Notes: generated from the sequence alone by a model not told the origin. A DNA stretch of 64,000 nt from Pontivivens ytuae (GCF_015679265.1 NZ_CP064942.1:3824001-3888000), one strand, 5' to 3'; shown: positions 22,446-32,083, numbered from the stretch's first letter. Program-made: numbers and translations.

Positions 22446-24944
22446 ATGGCCGACGGCAGCAAATTCAACATGGCTTGGGTCGGCATCGGAGCCTCCGCCG
22501 GTGGTCTCGAAGCGTTAAGCGTACTTGCAAAAAACCTTCCCGCTCAGGCGAATGCCACCTACATCGTGGTCCAGCACATGGCGCCGCAGCACAAGAGCCT
22601 GCTGCGCGACCTCGTCTCGCGTGAGACGCACCTGACGGTGGTCGAGATCTCGTCGGGTGTCGTGCCGAAACCCGATCACATCTACATCACGCCGCCCAAC
22701 AGCAACCTGTCCATCGCGAATGGCCGGCTGGAGCTGCTGCCGCCCGACCAGACGCCGAGCGCGCCCAAACCCTCGATCGACGGCTTCTTCATCGACCTGG
22801 CCGACGAGATCGGGCCGCGCGCCATCGGCGTGATCCTGTCGGGCACCGGCTCGGACGGCGCGTTCGGCGTGCGCGCGATCCGGGCCGCGGGCGGTATCAC
22901 GATCGCGCAGGACGAGGCGAGCGCGAAGTATGACGGCATGCCGATGTCCGCCCAGCGGACCGGCTGCATCGACCTGGTGCTGCCGCCCGAGGATATCGGG
23001 GTGAAGTTCAAGGAGATCCTCGAGACCTCCCGCGATGCCGAGGGGCTCGCCGCGCTAATGCCGCCGGTGAACTCGCTGGCGGAGATCAACCAGCTCCTCT
23101 TCGCGCAGACCAATGTCGATTTCCGCGACTACAAGCCGTCCACCATCCATCGCCGGATCGAGCGGCGGATGGCGGCGCTCGGGCTGGAGCGGATCGCCGA
23201 CTATGTCGAGCGGCTGCGCGCCGACAAGGACGAGGTCGAGACGCTGTTCCGAGACATGCTGATCTCGGTCACGTCGTTCTTCCGCGACCAGCAGGAGTTC
23301 AAGCGCTTCGACACCGCGATCAAGCGGATCGTGGAGGAGCATGACGACACGCTGCCGCTGCGCGTCTGGGTGCCCGGCTGTGCGACGGGGGAAGAGGCGT
23401 ACTCCATCGCCATGCTCTTCGCCGAGGCGATGGGCGGCCCCGACACGATCGATCGCAACCGGCTGCAGATCTTCGCCTCCGACATCGATCGGGAGGCGCT
23501 GAAGGTCGGGCGCCGCGGCCTTTATCCCGCCAGTTCCATGACCAAGGTCAGCGAGGATCTGCTGACCCGCTACTTCACCGCGGTCGGGGACAGCTTCAAG
23601 GTTGTCAAACCGCTGCGCGACGTGATCCTCTTTGCCGAGCACAACGTCTCCCAGGATCCGCCGTTCCTGAACCTCGACCTGGTCTGCTGCCGCAACCTGC
23701 TGATCTATTTCGGGCAGGAGCTGCAGTACCGGGTGATGTCGCGGATGTATACAGCGCTCAAGGAGGACGGCCTCGTCTTCCTCGGCATGGCCGAGAGCAT
23801 GACCGGGGTGGAGAACCTGTTTCTGCGCGACAGCACGGGCGGCAAGATCTTCCGCAAGCGTGAGGCGGCGGATGTCGATCTCGCGCCGCTGCGCCCCAGT
23901 GCCCGGGCGCAGATGCGGACCGTCCAGCGGCTGGAGGAGCAGGCCGCTCGCCATGAGAACCGCGAGGACGGCCGCTTTGCCGCGCTCGTCAGCACGCTGG
24001 GTCCGAACGCCGTGCTGGTCACCTCGGATTACAAGCTGCGCCGGGTCTTCGGTGAGATCGACGACTTCGTGTCGATTCCGTCGGGCGACGTGAAGGGTGC
24101 CTCGGTCGATTACCTGAAAGGGCGGCTTGCGAACGAGGCGCGGGTGCTGATCTCCCTCGCGCAACGGGGCGAGATGGCGCGGCATTCTGGCCTTCTACCG
24201 ATGCCGGGCGGAACGAACGAGCGCGCGCTGCGCCTCTCGGTCTATCCGCTGCCGAGCGAGCGCGGGGGCGAGACGCTCTACCTCCTCGTCTTCGCCGAGA
24301 CCGACGAAAGCGCCGAGGAACTGGCGCTGGTCGACGAGAACCCCGGCGACGAGCTTGTGGTGCGCGAGCTGCGCCGCCAGCTCGCCTCGACCCGGGAGAC
24401 GCTGCAGCAGACCATTGAGGAGCTGGAGACCTCGAACGAGGAACTCCAGTCCCTCAACGAGGAATTGCAGTCGACCAACGAGGAGCTGCAGTCGACGAAC
24501 GAGGAGCTGGAGACCGCGAACGAGGAGCTGCAGTCCACCAACGAGGAGCTGATCACGGTCAACGAGGAGCAGCAGATCAACTCGATGGAGCTGAGCCTCG
24601 TCACCAAGGAGCTGGAATCGATCCTCGCCCACCTCGCGCTGCCTGTGGTGGTGCTCGACCTGCGGCTCAACGTCGTGCGCGCGTCGAACGAGGCGCGCAA
24701 GGTGCTCTCGATCCCCTCCGAAGCGCCGAAGGTCCATATCGCGCAATGCGAGCTGCCCGACGGCTTCCCCCGCCCGCTCAGCTTCCTGCCCGACGTGGTG
24801 GAAAGGGGCGAGACGGTGGAGCTGGAATACGAGCTGAACGGCACGCCGTCCGTGGTGCGCGCTGTCCCCTACCGCAACGCCCGCAACCAGCTCGCCGGCG
24901 CGGTGATGATGGTGGTCCCCGCCGGTTTGAAGGCGCTGGTCTAG
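22446..24944 (+). CDS. CheB-CheR fusion with coiled coil and PAS domain, no kinase
   Basis: 832 residues. The CheB methylesterase domain (about 10-195) has the triad S17, H44 and D137. The CheR methyltransferase domain (about 210-475) has FFRDQQEF and the SAM motif WVPGCATGEEAYS. A long coiled coil with NEELQSTNEELQS heptads covers about 655-708. A PAS domain ends the protein. Larger relatives continue into a histidine kinase, which is absent here. No chemoreceptor or other che gene is nearby, so it may modify a non-chemotaxis target. No strong ribosome-binding site is seen. Confidence 0.88.
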   Translation: MADGSKFNMAWVGIGASAGGLEALSVLAKNLPAQANATYIVVQHMAPQHKSLLRDLVSRETHLTVVEISSGVVPKPDHIYITPPNSNLSIANGRLELLPPDQTPSAPKPSIDGFFIDLADEIGPRAIGVILSGTGSDGAFGVRAIRAAGGITIAQDEASAKYDGMPMSAQRTGCIDLVLPPEDIGVKFKEILETSRDAEGLAALMPPVNSLAEINQLLFAQTNVDFRDYKPSTIHRRIERRMAALGLERIADYVERLRADKDEVETLFRDMLISVTSFFRDQQEFKRFDTAIKRIVEEHDDTLPLRVWVPGCATGEEAYSIAMLFAEAMGGPDTIDRNRLQIFASDIDREALKVGRRGLYPASSMTKVSEDLLTRYFTAVGDSFKVVKPLRDVILFAEHNVSQDPPFLNLDLVCCRNLLIYFGQELQYRVMSRMYTALKEDGLVFLGMAESMTGVENLFLRDSTGGKIFRKREAADVDLAPLRPSARAQMRTVQRLEEQAARHENREDGRFAALVSTLGPNAVLVTSDYKLRRVFGEIDDFVSIPSGDVKGASVDYLKGRLANEARVLISLAQRGEMARHSGLLPMPGGTNERALRLSVYPLPSERGGETLYLLVFAETDESAEELALVDENPGDELVVRELRRQLASTRETLQQTIEELETSNEELQSLNEELQSTNEELQSTNEELETANEELQSTNEELITVNEEQQINSMELSLVTKELESILAHLALPVVVLDLRLNVVRASNEARKVLSIPSEAPKVHIAQCELPDGFPRPLSFLPDVVERGETVELEYELNGTPSVVRAVPYRNARNQLAGAVMMVVPAGLKALV

Positions 24945-24994
24945 CCGTCAGCGCCAGTGATGCCGCTCTAACAGCAGCGCGTGCGAGATTGGAA

Positions 24995-25017
24995 AGGCCC
25001 GCCGTTTCGGCGGGCCT
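24995..25017. terminator. Bidirectional hairpin between cheBR and the YHS gene
   Basis: A perfect 9-bp stem AGGCCCGCC/GGCGGGCCT with loop GTTTC. The minus-strand side continues with TTTCC, so it probably ends the YHS-gene transcript and may also serve the convergent cheB-cheR gene. Confidence 0.65.
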
Positions 25018-25044
25018 GCTGATGTCTGCTCTATTCGCGCCCGC

Positions 25045-25479
25045 TCAGAACGGGTGGATGCGGGGCCAGTTCTCGTCGCCGTCGGTGATGTGGGTGGGGA
25101 TGTCCTCGCGCCAGAGCTCGCGGGCGCGCTCGTGCACCTGGACGTAGAGCGTGCCGTCCACGATCTGCCAGACGTTGGGATCGCCGGGCGCCTTGTAGTT
25201 CTGGCTCGCCGCCCAGGAGCAGTAGCCGTCATAGGCGGGCGCATAGCGGGCGGGGTCGGCGGCGAAGGTGTCCCGGTTCTCGGCGGACGCGAAGTACCAG
25301 ATCGCGCCGTTCCAGAAATGGTTGTAGCGCGCCTCGCCTGGCATCGGGCCGTCCTGGTGGTAGGAGACGGTGTCGTAGCCGCCGATGGCGACGGCGAGCT
25401 GGTTCCCGGCCGAGGCGGGCAGGGTGGCGAAGGCGAGGGTGGCAGCGGCGGCAAGGGCTGCGAGGATGTTCCGGATCAC
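25045..25479 (-). CDS. Exported YHS-domain protein
   Basis: 144 residues with a signal peptide (about 1-24, ending LPASAG). The mature part is a YHS domain: AIGGYDTVSYHQDG, ARYNHFWNGAIWYFAS and YDGYCSWA. YHS domains often bind metals or are linked to copper and heavy-metal proteins. The end NWPRIHPF is typical of the periplasmic YHS proteins. It is a single gene with terminators on both sides. Confidence 0.8.
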   Translation of the reverse strand: MIRNILAALAAAATLAFATLPASAGNQLAVAIGGYDTVSYHQDGPMPGEARYNHFWNGAIWYFASAENRDTFAADPARYAPAYDGYCSWAASQNYKAPGDPNVWQIVDGTLYVQVHERARELWREDIPTHITDGDENWPRIHPF

Positions 25480-25644
25480 GATACTCTCCCGTTGTGTCTC
25501 CGCGACATGCGGTGGAGGCAGGCTAGTCAGGCGATCCGATCACTGGCCAATCACATCCCCTCGCTGAAGAAATGACTGAAATCGCGGGTTTTTGCGTTGA
25601 ATGTGAGGGGTCGAGACCCGATGCGCGACGCCCGAAACGAGAAA

Positions 25645-25665
25645 GACCCGCCGATGGGGCGGGCC
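25645..25665 (-). terminator. Terminator after gap
   Basis: On the minus strand GGCCCGCC pairs with GGCGGGTC (one G-T wobble) around a 5-nt loop and is followed by TTTCTC. It lies 26 nt after the gap stop. Confidence 0.75.
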
Positions 25666-25690
25666 TTCCGATCGAGAGCTGAAGGGTCGT

Positions 25691-26686
25691 TCAGACCTTG
25701 GCCATCGCGACGGCGGTGTCGGCCATGCGGTTGGAGAAGCCCCATTCGTTGTCGTACCAGGTGAGGATCCGGCACATCGTGCCTTCCATCACCTTGGTCT
25801 GGTCCATGTGGAAGATCGACGAGTGCGGGTCGTGGTTGAAGTCGATGGAGACCAGCGGCTCGTCCGTGTAGCCGAGGATGCCCTTCAGCTTGCCGTCGGC
25901 GGCGGTGCGGATCGCGTCGTTGATCTCCTCGACGCTGGTCTCGCGCACGGCGTTGAAGGTGAGGTCGACGACGGAGACGTTGGGCGTGGGCACGCGGATC
26001 GCGACGCCGTCAAGCTTGCCCTTCAGCTCCGGCAGGACGAGGCCCACGGCCTTCGCCGCACCGGTCGAGGTCGGGATCATCGACACGGCCGCCGCGCGGG
26101 CGCGGTAGAGATCCTTGTGCATCGTGTCCAGCGTGGGCTGGTCGCCGGTATAGCTGTGGATCGTGGTCATGAAGCCCTTCTCGATCCCGATGGCCTCGTT
26201 GAGGACATAGGCGACGGGGGAGAGGCAGTTGGTGGTGCACGATGCGTTGGAGACGACCTTGTCATCGGCCGTCAGCGTCTCGTGGTTCACGCCGTAGACG
26301 ATGGTCTTGTCGGCGTTGGCACCGGGCGCGGAGATCAGCACCTTCTTCGAGCCGTTCTTGAGGTGGATCTCCGCCTTCTCCTTGGCGGTGAAGATGCCGG
26401 TGCACTCCAGCGCCACGTCGACATCGGACCAGGGCAGGGCGGCCGGGTCACGCTCGGCGGTCACGCGGATCGGGCCGGTGCCGCAATCGAAGGTATCGCC
26501 GTCGATGGTGACGTTGGCCGGGAACTTGCCGTGCACGCTGTCATGCCGGAGGAGATGAACGTTGGTCTCGATCGGTCCCAGATCGTTGATCGCGACCACC
26601 TGAATGTCGGTGCGCCCGCTTTCGATGATGCCGCGCAGCACGTTGCGCCCGATCCGACCGAAGCCGTTGATGGCGACCTTGACCAT
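25691..26686 (-). CDS. gap: Type I glyceraldehyde-3-phosphate dehydrogenase
   Basis: 331 residues. It oxidises glyceraldehyde-3-phosphate to 1,3-bisphosphoglycerate in the cytoplasm. The Rossmann motif [10 protein letters not shown] is at the N-terminus, the catalytic cysteine is C150 in [10 protein letters not shown], and H177 is the general base. D35 after the second strand suggests NAD rather than NADP. AAGGAGAT precedes the ATG. It is a single gene with its own terminator. Confidence 0.96.
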   Translation of the reverse strand: MVKVAINGFGRIGRNVLRGIIESGRTDIQVVAINDLGPIETNVHLLRHDSVHGKFPANVTIDGDTFDCGTGPIRVTAERDPAALPWSDVDVALECTGIFTAKEKAEIHLKNGSKKVLISAPGANADKTIVYGVNHETLTADDKVVSNASCTTNCLSPVAYVLNEAIGIEKGFMTTIHSYTGDQPTLDTMHKDLYRARAAAVSMIPTSTGAAKAVGLVLPELKGKLDGVAIRVPTPNVSVVDLTFNAVRETSVEEINDAIRTAADGKLKGILGYTDEPLVSIDFNHDPHSSIFHMDQTKVMEGTMCRILTWYDNEWGFSNRMADTAVAMAKV

Positions 26687-26783
26687 GGGAATCTCCTTCA
26701 GGTTGTGGCGTGACGGTTATGTCACCTGTCGGGTTGGATAGATACTTATTGCAGTGCACCTGTCCACCCTCGGGATTGTGGGG

Positions 26784-27392
26784 TTACGCCTCGGGAAAGG
26801 CTCCGCTTTGGGCGATGTGCGGCGTGCGGCCCGCGCAGAGGGCGGCGAGCACGGCCGGGTAGAGCTTGTGCTCCTCAACCAAGACGCGAGCGGCGAGGTC
26901 TGCTTCCGTGTCATTCGGGTGCACCGGGACGACCGCCTGCCCGTGGATCGGGCCGTCGTCGAGGGCCGCGGTGACGCCGTGGACCGTGCAGCCGTGGACG
27001 GTGACGCCCGCCTCCAGCGCCTGCCGGTGGGTGTGGAGACCGCGGAAGAGGGGCAGCAGGGACGGGTGGATGTTGAGCATCTTCCCTTCCCACTTCGCAG
27101 TGAACTCCGGCGTGAGGATCCGCATGAACCCTGCGAGACAGACGATGTCGGGCTGCGCGGCGGTGAGCGCGTCGTGGAGGGCTGCATCGAACGCGGCGCG
27201 ATCCGGGAAGCTCTTGTGATCAAGGGCTTGCGTGGGGACGTTGAGGGCGGCCGCCCGCTGCAGCCCCGCCGCCTGTGGCCGGTTGGAGAGGACGAGGACG
27301 GGCGCGCCGTCGATGCGTCCCGCCTGCATCTCCTCCACCAGCCGCACCATGTTGGAGCCGCCGCCGGAGATCAGGATGGCGACGCGCTTCAA
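26784..27392 (-). CDS. purN: Phosphoribosylglycinamide formyltransferase PurN
   Basis: 202 residues. It transfers a formyl group from 10-formyl-THF to GAR in purine synthesis. [10 protein letters not shown] binds the phosphate; the catalytic residues lie in [10 protein letters not shown] and [17 protein letters not shown] (Asn, His and Asp in the family order). The best start is TTG at 27392, which overlaps the purM stop (TTGA). No ATG or GTG is available near the conserved N-terminus. The purM-purN pair is the common proteobacterial operon. Confidence 0.92.
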   Translation of the reverse strand: MKRVAILISGGGSNMVRLVEEMQAGRIDGAPVLVLSNRPQAAGLQRAAALNVPTQALDHKSFPDRAAFDAALHDALTAAQPDIVCLAGFMRILTPEFTAKWEGKMLNIHPSLLPLFRGLHTHRQALEAGVTVHGCTVHGVTAALDDGPIHGQAVVPVHPNDTEADLAARVLVEEHKLYPAVLAALCAGRTPHIAQSGAFPEA

Positions 27393-28429
27393 CGCAGGGC
27401 GCCCTCGTAGGCAATGCCGGGGGTGGCGGTGACCTCGCCGAGGTGGAGCACGGTCTCGCCTTCGTCCTCGAGCGCCGCGACGACCCCGTCGACCGCGCCC
27501 TCGGCCACCACGAGGATCAGGCCGACGCCGCAGTTGAAGGTCTTGAGCGCCTCGGCTTCGTCCAGGTCTGCGGCGCCGATCAGCCACGACAGCACCGGGG
27601 GCAGGGGGATGGCATCGAGGTTCACGCGCGCGCCGCAGCCTTCGGGCAGGGCGCGGGGCAGGTTCTCGGTGATGCCGCCGCCGGTGATGTGGGCGAGGGC
27701 GTTCACCCCGCCCTCCCGGATCGCGGCCAGCGCCGGGCGGACATAGATGCGGGTGGGGGCGAGCAGCACCTCGCCCAGCGTCGCACCACCCGGCAGGCCG
27801 TTGGGCTTCGCATCCCAGTCGAGGCCATGGTCCGCCACGATCCGGCGCACGAGGCTGTAGCCGTTGGAGTGCACGCCGGAGGATGTGAGGCCCAGCAGCA
27901 CGTCGCCGGGCGCGACGCCCGAGGGCAGGGCGGTGCCCCGCTCCATCGCGCCGACGGAGAAGCCTGCGAGGTCGAAATCGCCGGCGGCGTACATCCCCGG
28001 CATCTCCGCCGTCTCGCCGCCGATCAGCGCGCATCCGGCCTGGCGGCAGCCCTCGGCGATGCCCTCGACGACCTGCGCGGCCTCGGACACGTCGAGCTTG
28101 CCGGTGGCGAAATAGTCGAGGAAAAACAGGGGCTCCGCTCCCTGGCAGATCAGGTCGTTCACGCACATCGCCACCAGATCGACGCCGACGCCCGAGAGGT
28201 GCCCGGTGTCGATCGCGATGCGCAGCTTGGTGCCGACCCCGTCGGTTGCGGCGACCAGAACCGGATCCGAGTAGCCCGCGGCCTTCAGATCGAAGAGCCC
28301 GCCGAAGCCGCCGAGCCCGGCCATGACACCCGCCCGATCCGTGGACTTCGCCGCCGGCTTGATGCGGTCGACCAGCGCGTTTCCGGCCTCGATATCCACG
28401 CCCGCATCGGCATAGGTGAGCTTGGTCAT
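27389..28429 (-). CDS. purM: Phosphoribosylformylglycinamidine cyclo-ligase PurM
   Basis: 346 residues of the PurM/AIR synthetase family, which makes AIR from FGAM with ATP. Conserved segments are [50 protein letters not shown] and [16 protein letters not shown]. It is cytoplasmic and followed by purN with an overlap. GGAGG precedes the ATG. Confidence 0.96.
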   Translation of the reverse strand: MTKLTYADAGVDIEAGNALVDRIKPAAKSTDRAGVMAGLGGFGGLFDLKAAGYSDPVLVAATDGVGTKLRIAIDTGHLSGVGVDLVAMCVNDLICQGAEPLFFLDYFATGKLDVSEAAQVVEGIAEGCRQAGCALIGGETAEMPGMYAAGDFDLAGFSVGAMERGTALPSGVAPGDVLLGLTSSGVHSNGYSLVRRIVADHGLDWDAKPNGLPGGATLGEVLLAPTRIYVRPALAAIREGGVNALAHITGGGITENLPRALPEGCGARVNLDAIPLPPVLSWLIGAADLDEAEALKTFNCGVGLILVVAEGAVDGVVAALEDEGETVLHLGEVTATPGIAYEGALR

Positions 28430-28484
28430 GGGGCCTCCTCGCGTCCGTTGAGCGGTGTCTAGCGGCGGGGGCGGGGGGTGTCCA

Positions 28485-28913
28485 TCACTTCGCCTTCAGC
28501 GCCGAGCGCGCGCCCATCATCACGAACCAGCGGTGCATCAGGATCGCGACGGCGGTGTAGGCGATCACGAGGCCGACCATCAGCCCGATGAAGCCCTGGT
28601 TGACCGGCCCCAGCACGCCGGAGGCCGCGACCATCAGCGCGAGCAGGATTTGCAGCGCGAAGAAGACGAGCCCGGCGACGAAGGCGAAGCGCCAGGCTTC
28701 CTTCGACGTGGGCGTCGCCCCGCGCTGTTTCGCCCACCGCTGGCCGACCAGCATGGCCGCCGCCATGGGCGGGACGATCGCGGTAGCCCCGCCGCCGATA
28801 TTCACCCCGGTCAGCCACTGGACGACGAAGATCAGCACCGCCATCCCGATGATCGCGGCCACGAGGATCGCGAGGTAGTAGCCCAGATAGGGTGTGCGCG
28901 GCTCGTCGGTCAT
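28485..28913 (-). CDS. Four-helix membrane protein, ABZJ_00895-like
   Basis: 142 residues with four predicted transmembrane helices (about 10-35, 42-58, 73-98 and 105-127). It has the general look of the ABZJ_00895 family of small inner-membrane proteins of unknown function. GGAGAG lies just upstream of the ATG. It is the first gene before purM on the same strand but 55 nt away, so co-transcription is possible. No function is proposed. Confidence 0.7.
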   Translation of the reverse strand: MTDEPRTPYLGYYLAILVAAIIGMAVLIFVVQWLTGVNIGGGATAIVPPMAAAMLVGQRWAKQRGATPTSKEAWRFAFVAGLVFFALQILLALMVAASGVLGPVNQGFIGLMVGLVIAYTAVAILMHRWFVMMGARSALKAK

Positions 28914-28976
28914 GGTGGCTCTCCTCGCAGGCTCTTGACCCCGGTGGGGCGTCTGTTATCGCTCGATACCTGTCGG

Positions 28977-29053
28977 GGGCCTGTAGCTCAATTGGTTAGA
29001 GCAGAGCGCTCATAACGCTTTGGTTGCGGGTTCAAGTCCTGCCGGGCCTACCA
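28977..29053 (+). tRNA. tRNA with CAU anticodon, probably tRNA-Ile2 (lysidine-modified)
   Basis: A 77-nt tRNA with encoded CCA. The anticodon loop is CTCATAA, and the D loop (AGCTCAATTGGTTAGAGC) and T loop (GGTTCAAGTCC) are normal. The CAU anticodon would be labelled Met by simple scanning. C4-G69, C5-G68 and A73 match the known TilS determinants, so it is more likely the AUA-reading isoleucine tRNA. The G1-T72 acceptor pair is a wobble. Confidence 0.9.
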
Positions 29054-29085
29054 CGATCCCACTCCCTGCCGGAGGATCCCTCATC

Positions 29086-30303
29086 GTGCGCATTGTGATC
29101 ACTGGAGCGTCGGGCTTCGTCGGACGCCAGCTCGTGCCGATTCTGCGGGCGGCGGGCGCAGAGCTGGTGCTGGTGGGGCGCGATCCGGACGCGATGACGG
29201 ATATGGCTGGGCCGGGGGTAGAGACTTGCGGCTACGATGCGCTCGCCGAGCTTGGGAGGGGCGCCGATGCCCTGCTGCACCTCGCCGTGCTCAACAATGA
29301 TCGGCCCGGTTCGGAAGAGGAGTTTCGCGCGGTCAACGTAACCCTTCTGGGCGAGGTGGTGGAGGCCGCGCGGACCGCCGGCATTTCGACCTTGCTCAAC
29401 GCGACCACAATCAAGGTCGGCACCGATACCCCCTATGGCCGGTCGAAGGCGGAGGGGGAGGCCCTGCTGGCTTCGGTCGAAGGCTTGCGCGTCGTGAACC
29501 TGCGGTTCGCCGCGGTCTATGGCGACGACACCTATCGCGGGACGCTCGCGCATCTCTACAAGCTGCCCGCGCCTTTGCGGCCAACGGCGCGGCAGGCGCT
29601 CGGCGCCCTGCGGCCGACGGTGCATGTATCGCGGGTCGCCGAGGCGGTGCTGCGGCATGTTCAGGGCACCGAGGCGCGGAAGGAGATCGTGACCGACACG
29701 CAGTCGGGCAACCGCTTCTACGCCGCGGGGGCGCGCATCATAGACTACGGCTTCGCGCTTACCGTGATCCTGTTGCTGTGGTGGCTTCTGATCCTCGTCT
29801 GGCTGATGGTGCGTATCGGCTCGCCGGGGCCGGGGATCTTCGCGCAGGAGCGGGTGGGGCGGAAGGGGCACAGCTTCACCTGTTACAAGTTCCGCACCAT
29901 GCAGACGGGCACGGCGCAACGCGGCACCCACGAGATTGCCGCTGCCGCCGTCACGCCTCTGGGTGCGGTGCTGCGCCGGGCCAAGATCGACGAGCTGCCG
30001 CAGGTCGTGAACATCCTGCGCGGCGAGTTGAGCCTGGTGGGCCCGCGACCCTGCCTTCCGGTACAGACCGAGTTGGTGGAGGCGCGCCGCGTTCGCGGCG
30101 TCCTCGACATCCGTCCGGGCATCACCGGCTGGGCGCAGATCCAGGATATCGACATGAGCGCGCCAGTCCGGCTGGCCGAGACCGACCGGGACTATGTCGC
30201 GCTCCGCAGCCTGCTCCTCGATCTGCGGATCATCTTGGCGACTGCGACCGGCGGCGGCCGGGGGGACCGGGTGAATCAGGCACCGACCGAGTCGGCGGGC
30301 TGA
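29086..30303 (+). CDS. Fused NDP-sugar epimerase/undecaprenyl-phosphate sugar transferase
   Basis: 405 residues from GTG at 29086, with GGAGG 10 nt upstream. Residues about 1-205 are an extended SDR domain: TGASGFVG binds NAD(P), and YGRSK gives the catalytic YxxxK. After a single hydrophobic helix (about 222-245) comes a bacterial sugar transferase domain: SPGPGIFAQERVG, YKFRTM, DELPQVVNILRGELSLVGPR and PGITGW. The transferase starts lipid-linked polysaccharide or glycoprotein units at the inner membrane. No other polysaccharide genes are adjacent. It begins 32 nt after the tRNA. Confidence 0.88.
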   Translation: MRIVITGASGFVGRQLVPILRAAGAELVLVGRDPDAMTDMAGPGVETCGYDALAELGRGADALLHLAVLNNDRPGSEEEFRAVNVTLLGEVVEAARTAGISTLLNATTIKVGTDTPYGRSKAEGEALLASVEGLRVVNLRFAAVYGDDTYRGTLAHLYKLPAPLRPTARQALGALRPTVHVSRVAEAVLRHVQGTEARKEIVTDTQSGNRFYAAGARIIDYGFALTVILLLWWLLILVWLMVRIGSPGPGIFAQERVGRKGHSFTCYKFRTMQTGTAQRGTHEIAAAAVTPLGAVLRRAKIDELPQVVNILRGELSLVGPRPCLPVQTELVEARRVRGVLDIRPGITGWAQIQDIDMSAPVRLAETDRDYVALRSLLLDLRIILATATGGGRGDRVNQAPTESAG

Positions 30304-30755
30304 TCGCGCACCGACTTCGGATCTGTATGCCGATTTTCGGGTTCAATCTCAGAGATCTGGAGCAGACCTTTCAGGCGCTCTCTCAGCGACACGGCGTAAC
30401 GCCGCAAAATGCGATTCGGGCGAGCGACGTTCCGCGCAATGTGGCAGCAGGTGGCGCGCAAAGAGGCAGATTGTGGCTTCTCTGCACGCCCAGGTTGTTT
30501 GCCGAATGCAAAAACGGGAAATCACAGCTCCCGCCCTAAAGCCTTGAAAGTGATTACTTTTCCAAAATGCCAGAACAGCCCAACCATCAGAAGTAACTAG
30601 CCCGTATCGGGAACGATATGGGCGAAAATCTGCCGATTCAGATCAATTTTAGGTTGTGATCGAGCGATCTTTGACGTTAGCCTCGTCTCGCTACCAAACG
30701 GGGATTGTCGGACATCCGGTGATCCTTTTTTCGTCAGATCAGGGAGTTACCTGTT
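30304..30755. other. 452-nt region upstream of the curli operon
   Basis: No gene could be supported here. The base composition is visibly lower in GC than the flanking genes. It holds an imperfect dyad at 30601-30622 and a TTGACG at 30671-30676 that may be a -35 element, without a convincing -10. It should carry the promoter and regulator sites of the curlin gene. Confidence 0.6.
30601..30622. promoter_or_regulatory. Imperfect dyad upstream of the curli operon
   Basis: CCCGTATCG and CGATATGGG (8 of 9 positions symmetric) flank GGAA. It lies 134 nt before the curlin ATG, a plausible place for a regulator such as the CsgD-like protein encoded beyond the operon. Confidence 0.35.
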
Positions 30756-31658
30756 ATGAAGTTCTTTCTCGTTACGGCGAGCGCTCTTGCGCTCGCAACG
30801 GGCGCCTTTGCCCAAAACGTCGCGGTCGACGATGCCAATGTCTCGGCCAACCCGAGCACGGCCCGGGCCTCCGCGACGGAGACTGACGATCGTGCCAGCA
30901 CCGCGGTGCGGGGTGAGCAGGCCAGCGCGCGGACGCGCAACGGTGACAGCACCTCGGCCAATGCGGCCGTCGGCGACCGCGTCCTCGCCCGTTCGGGCGG
31001 CAACGGCTCTGGCCCGGCAGACGCGTCGAATATCGACGTCGAGCGGGGTGGCGAGGCCAACCGGTCGATCCAGTTCCAGGTCGGCGAGGGCAACTCCGCC
31101 ATCAACATGCAGGTCGGTGACTTCCAGGAGTCCGCGATCCTGCAGATCGGCACCGACAACACGGCGCTGATCAGCCAGACCAACAGTGCCAATGAGGCGG
31201 CCATCAGCCAGACCGGCGAGAACAATGGCGCGATCCTCATCCAGAACGGCGACGATAACGGTGCGGCCGTGGCCCAGCTCGGCTCCGGCAACACCGCTCT
31301 CGGCGTCCAGATGGGTGGCCCGGACAACTACCTCGCCATCGCTTCGGTCGGTCACGACAACAGCGCCGTGGTCTTCCAGCAGGGTTCGGAGAACACCGCT
31401 GCCACCCTTCAGGAAGGCAGCAACAACAACGTGTTCGTCTCCCAGGGTGGTGGTCTCGGCTTCACCGTCGAGGACGTCTCCGGCGGTACCCATTCGGGTG
31501 GCCTCGACCCGAGCCTCTTCAAGGTGACGAGCTCTGCGCTGAACAGCGGTGCACACGGCAACTCCGCCGCATCGTTCCAGGATGGCAACAACAACTCTGC
31601 GGCCATCATGCAGTACGGCTCCAACAACTCGGCCGTGAACTATCAGTCCAGCCGCTAA
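30756..31658 (+). CDS. csgA: Major curlin-type amyloid subunit
   Basis: 300 residues. A signal peptide covers 1-19 (ends GAFA). From about residue 105 there are roughly a dozen curlin repeats with the spacing S/A-x-Q-x-G-x-N-x-A (SAILQIGTDNTALISQ; EGSNNNVFVSQGG). The repeats are broken by a non-repeat insert (LDPSLFKVTSSAL) before the last two. It is exported and polymerises as extracellular amyloid. GGGAG precedes the ATG. The subunit is longer than E. coli CsgA (about 150 residues). Whether it is the major (A) or nucleator (B) subunit cannot be decided from sequence. Confidence 0.82.
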   Translation: MKFFLVTASALALATGAFAQNVAVDDANVSANPSTARASATETDDRASTAVRGEQASARTRNGDSTSANAAVGDRVLARSGGNGSGPADASNIDVERGGEANRSIQFQVGEGNSAINMQVGDFQESAILQIGTDNTALISQTNSANEAAISQTGENNGAILIQNGDDNGAAVAQLGSGNTALGVQMGGPDNYLAIASVGHDNSAVVFQQGSENTAATLQEGSNNNVFVSQGGGLGFTVEDVSGGTHSGGLDPSLFKVTSSALNSGAHGNSAASFQDGNNNSAAIMQYGSNNSAVNYQSSR

Positions 31659-31744
31659 TTCGGCTGAACTGACCTTTTGCACACGCGCCATTGTCCGGGG
31701 CAACTTCCCCCTCGTGCCCCGGACACCCAAGTGAGGACCTCGAG

Positions 31745-32083
31745 ATGCTGTCTCTTGCTGCACTGCTCTTCGCACAGGCCATGGGGTCGTCCCCTCTGTC
31801 ATGCTATGTGAGAATTGCGCCGCAGGACGGGATCCTGTTGATCGAGGTCCTCGCGACAGGGGGCACTGGCCCGGCCTCCTACGCGATTGATACCCGGCGG
31901 ACGACGGGTGGAAACACCTCCGTCGCCTCGCAGCGGGGAACCTTCGTGGGGCAGGGGGCCGAAGAGGTCGTCGTGTCGCGCGCCGTATTCTCGGCCGCCG
32001 GAAACGACGCGGTGCCCGAAGTAAGTGCCTATGTGGAGCAGGGCGGCATCCGCGTCGCCTGCCCGACGCAAAGGGAAATCTGA
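31745..32083 (+). CDS. csgH: CsgH-like curli assembly protein
   Basis: 112 residues from ATG at 31745 with GAGG upstream. A short hydrophobic leader (1-14, ending AQA) precedes a beta-rich domain (CYVRIAPQDGILLIEVLA; GGNTSVASQRGTFVGQG). The size, position between two curlin genes and beta pattern fit CsgH, the alphaproteobacterial counterpart of CsgC, which holds curlin soluble in the periplasm. Two cysteines at the ends of the domain (SCY and VACP) may form a disulfide. The next gene overlaps by 1 nt. Confidence 0.72.
   Translation: MLSLAALLFAQAMGSSPLSCYVRIAPQDGILLIEVLATGGTGPASYAIDTRRTTGGNTSVASQRGTFVGQGAEEVVVSRAVFSAAGNDAVPEVSAYVEQGGIRVACPTQREI

Noticed and set aside
24412..24570. Regular short direct repeats resembling a CRISPR or minisatellite
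   Set aside because: They are in frame and encode the NEELQST heptads of the coiled coil in the CheB-CheR fusion.
28977..29053. Plain tRNA-Met label
   Set aside because: The acceptor-stem bases match lysidine-modified tRNA-Ile2 better, although the anticodon is CAU.
31060..31440. Periodic sequence in the first curlin gene
   Set aside because: The period is the curlin repeat of the protein, not a DNA repeat array.
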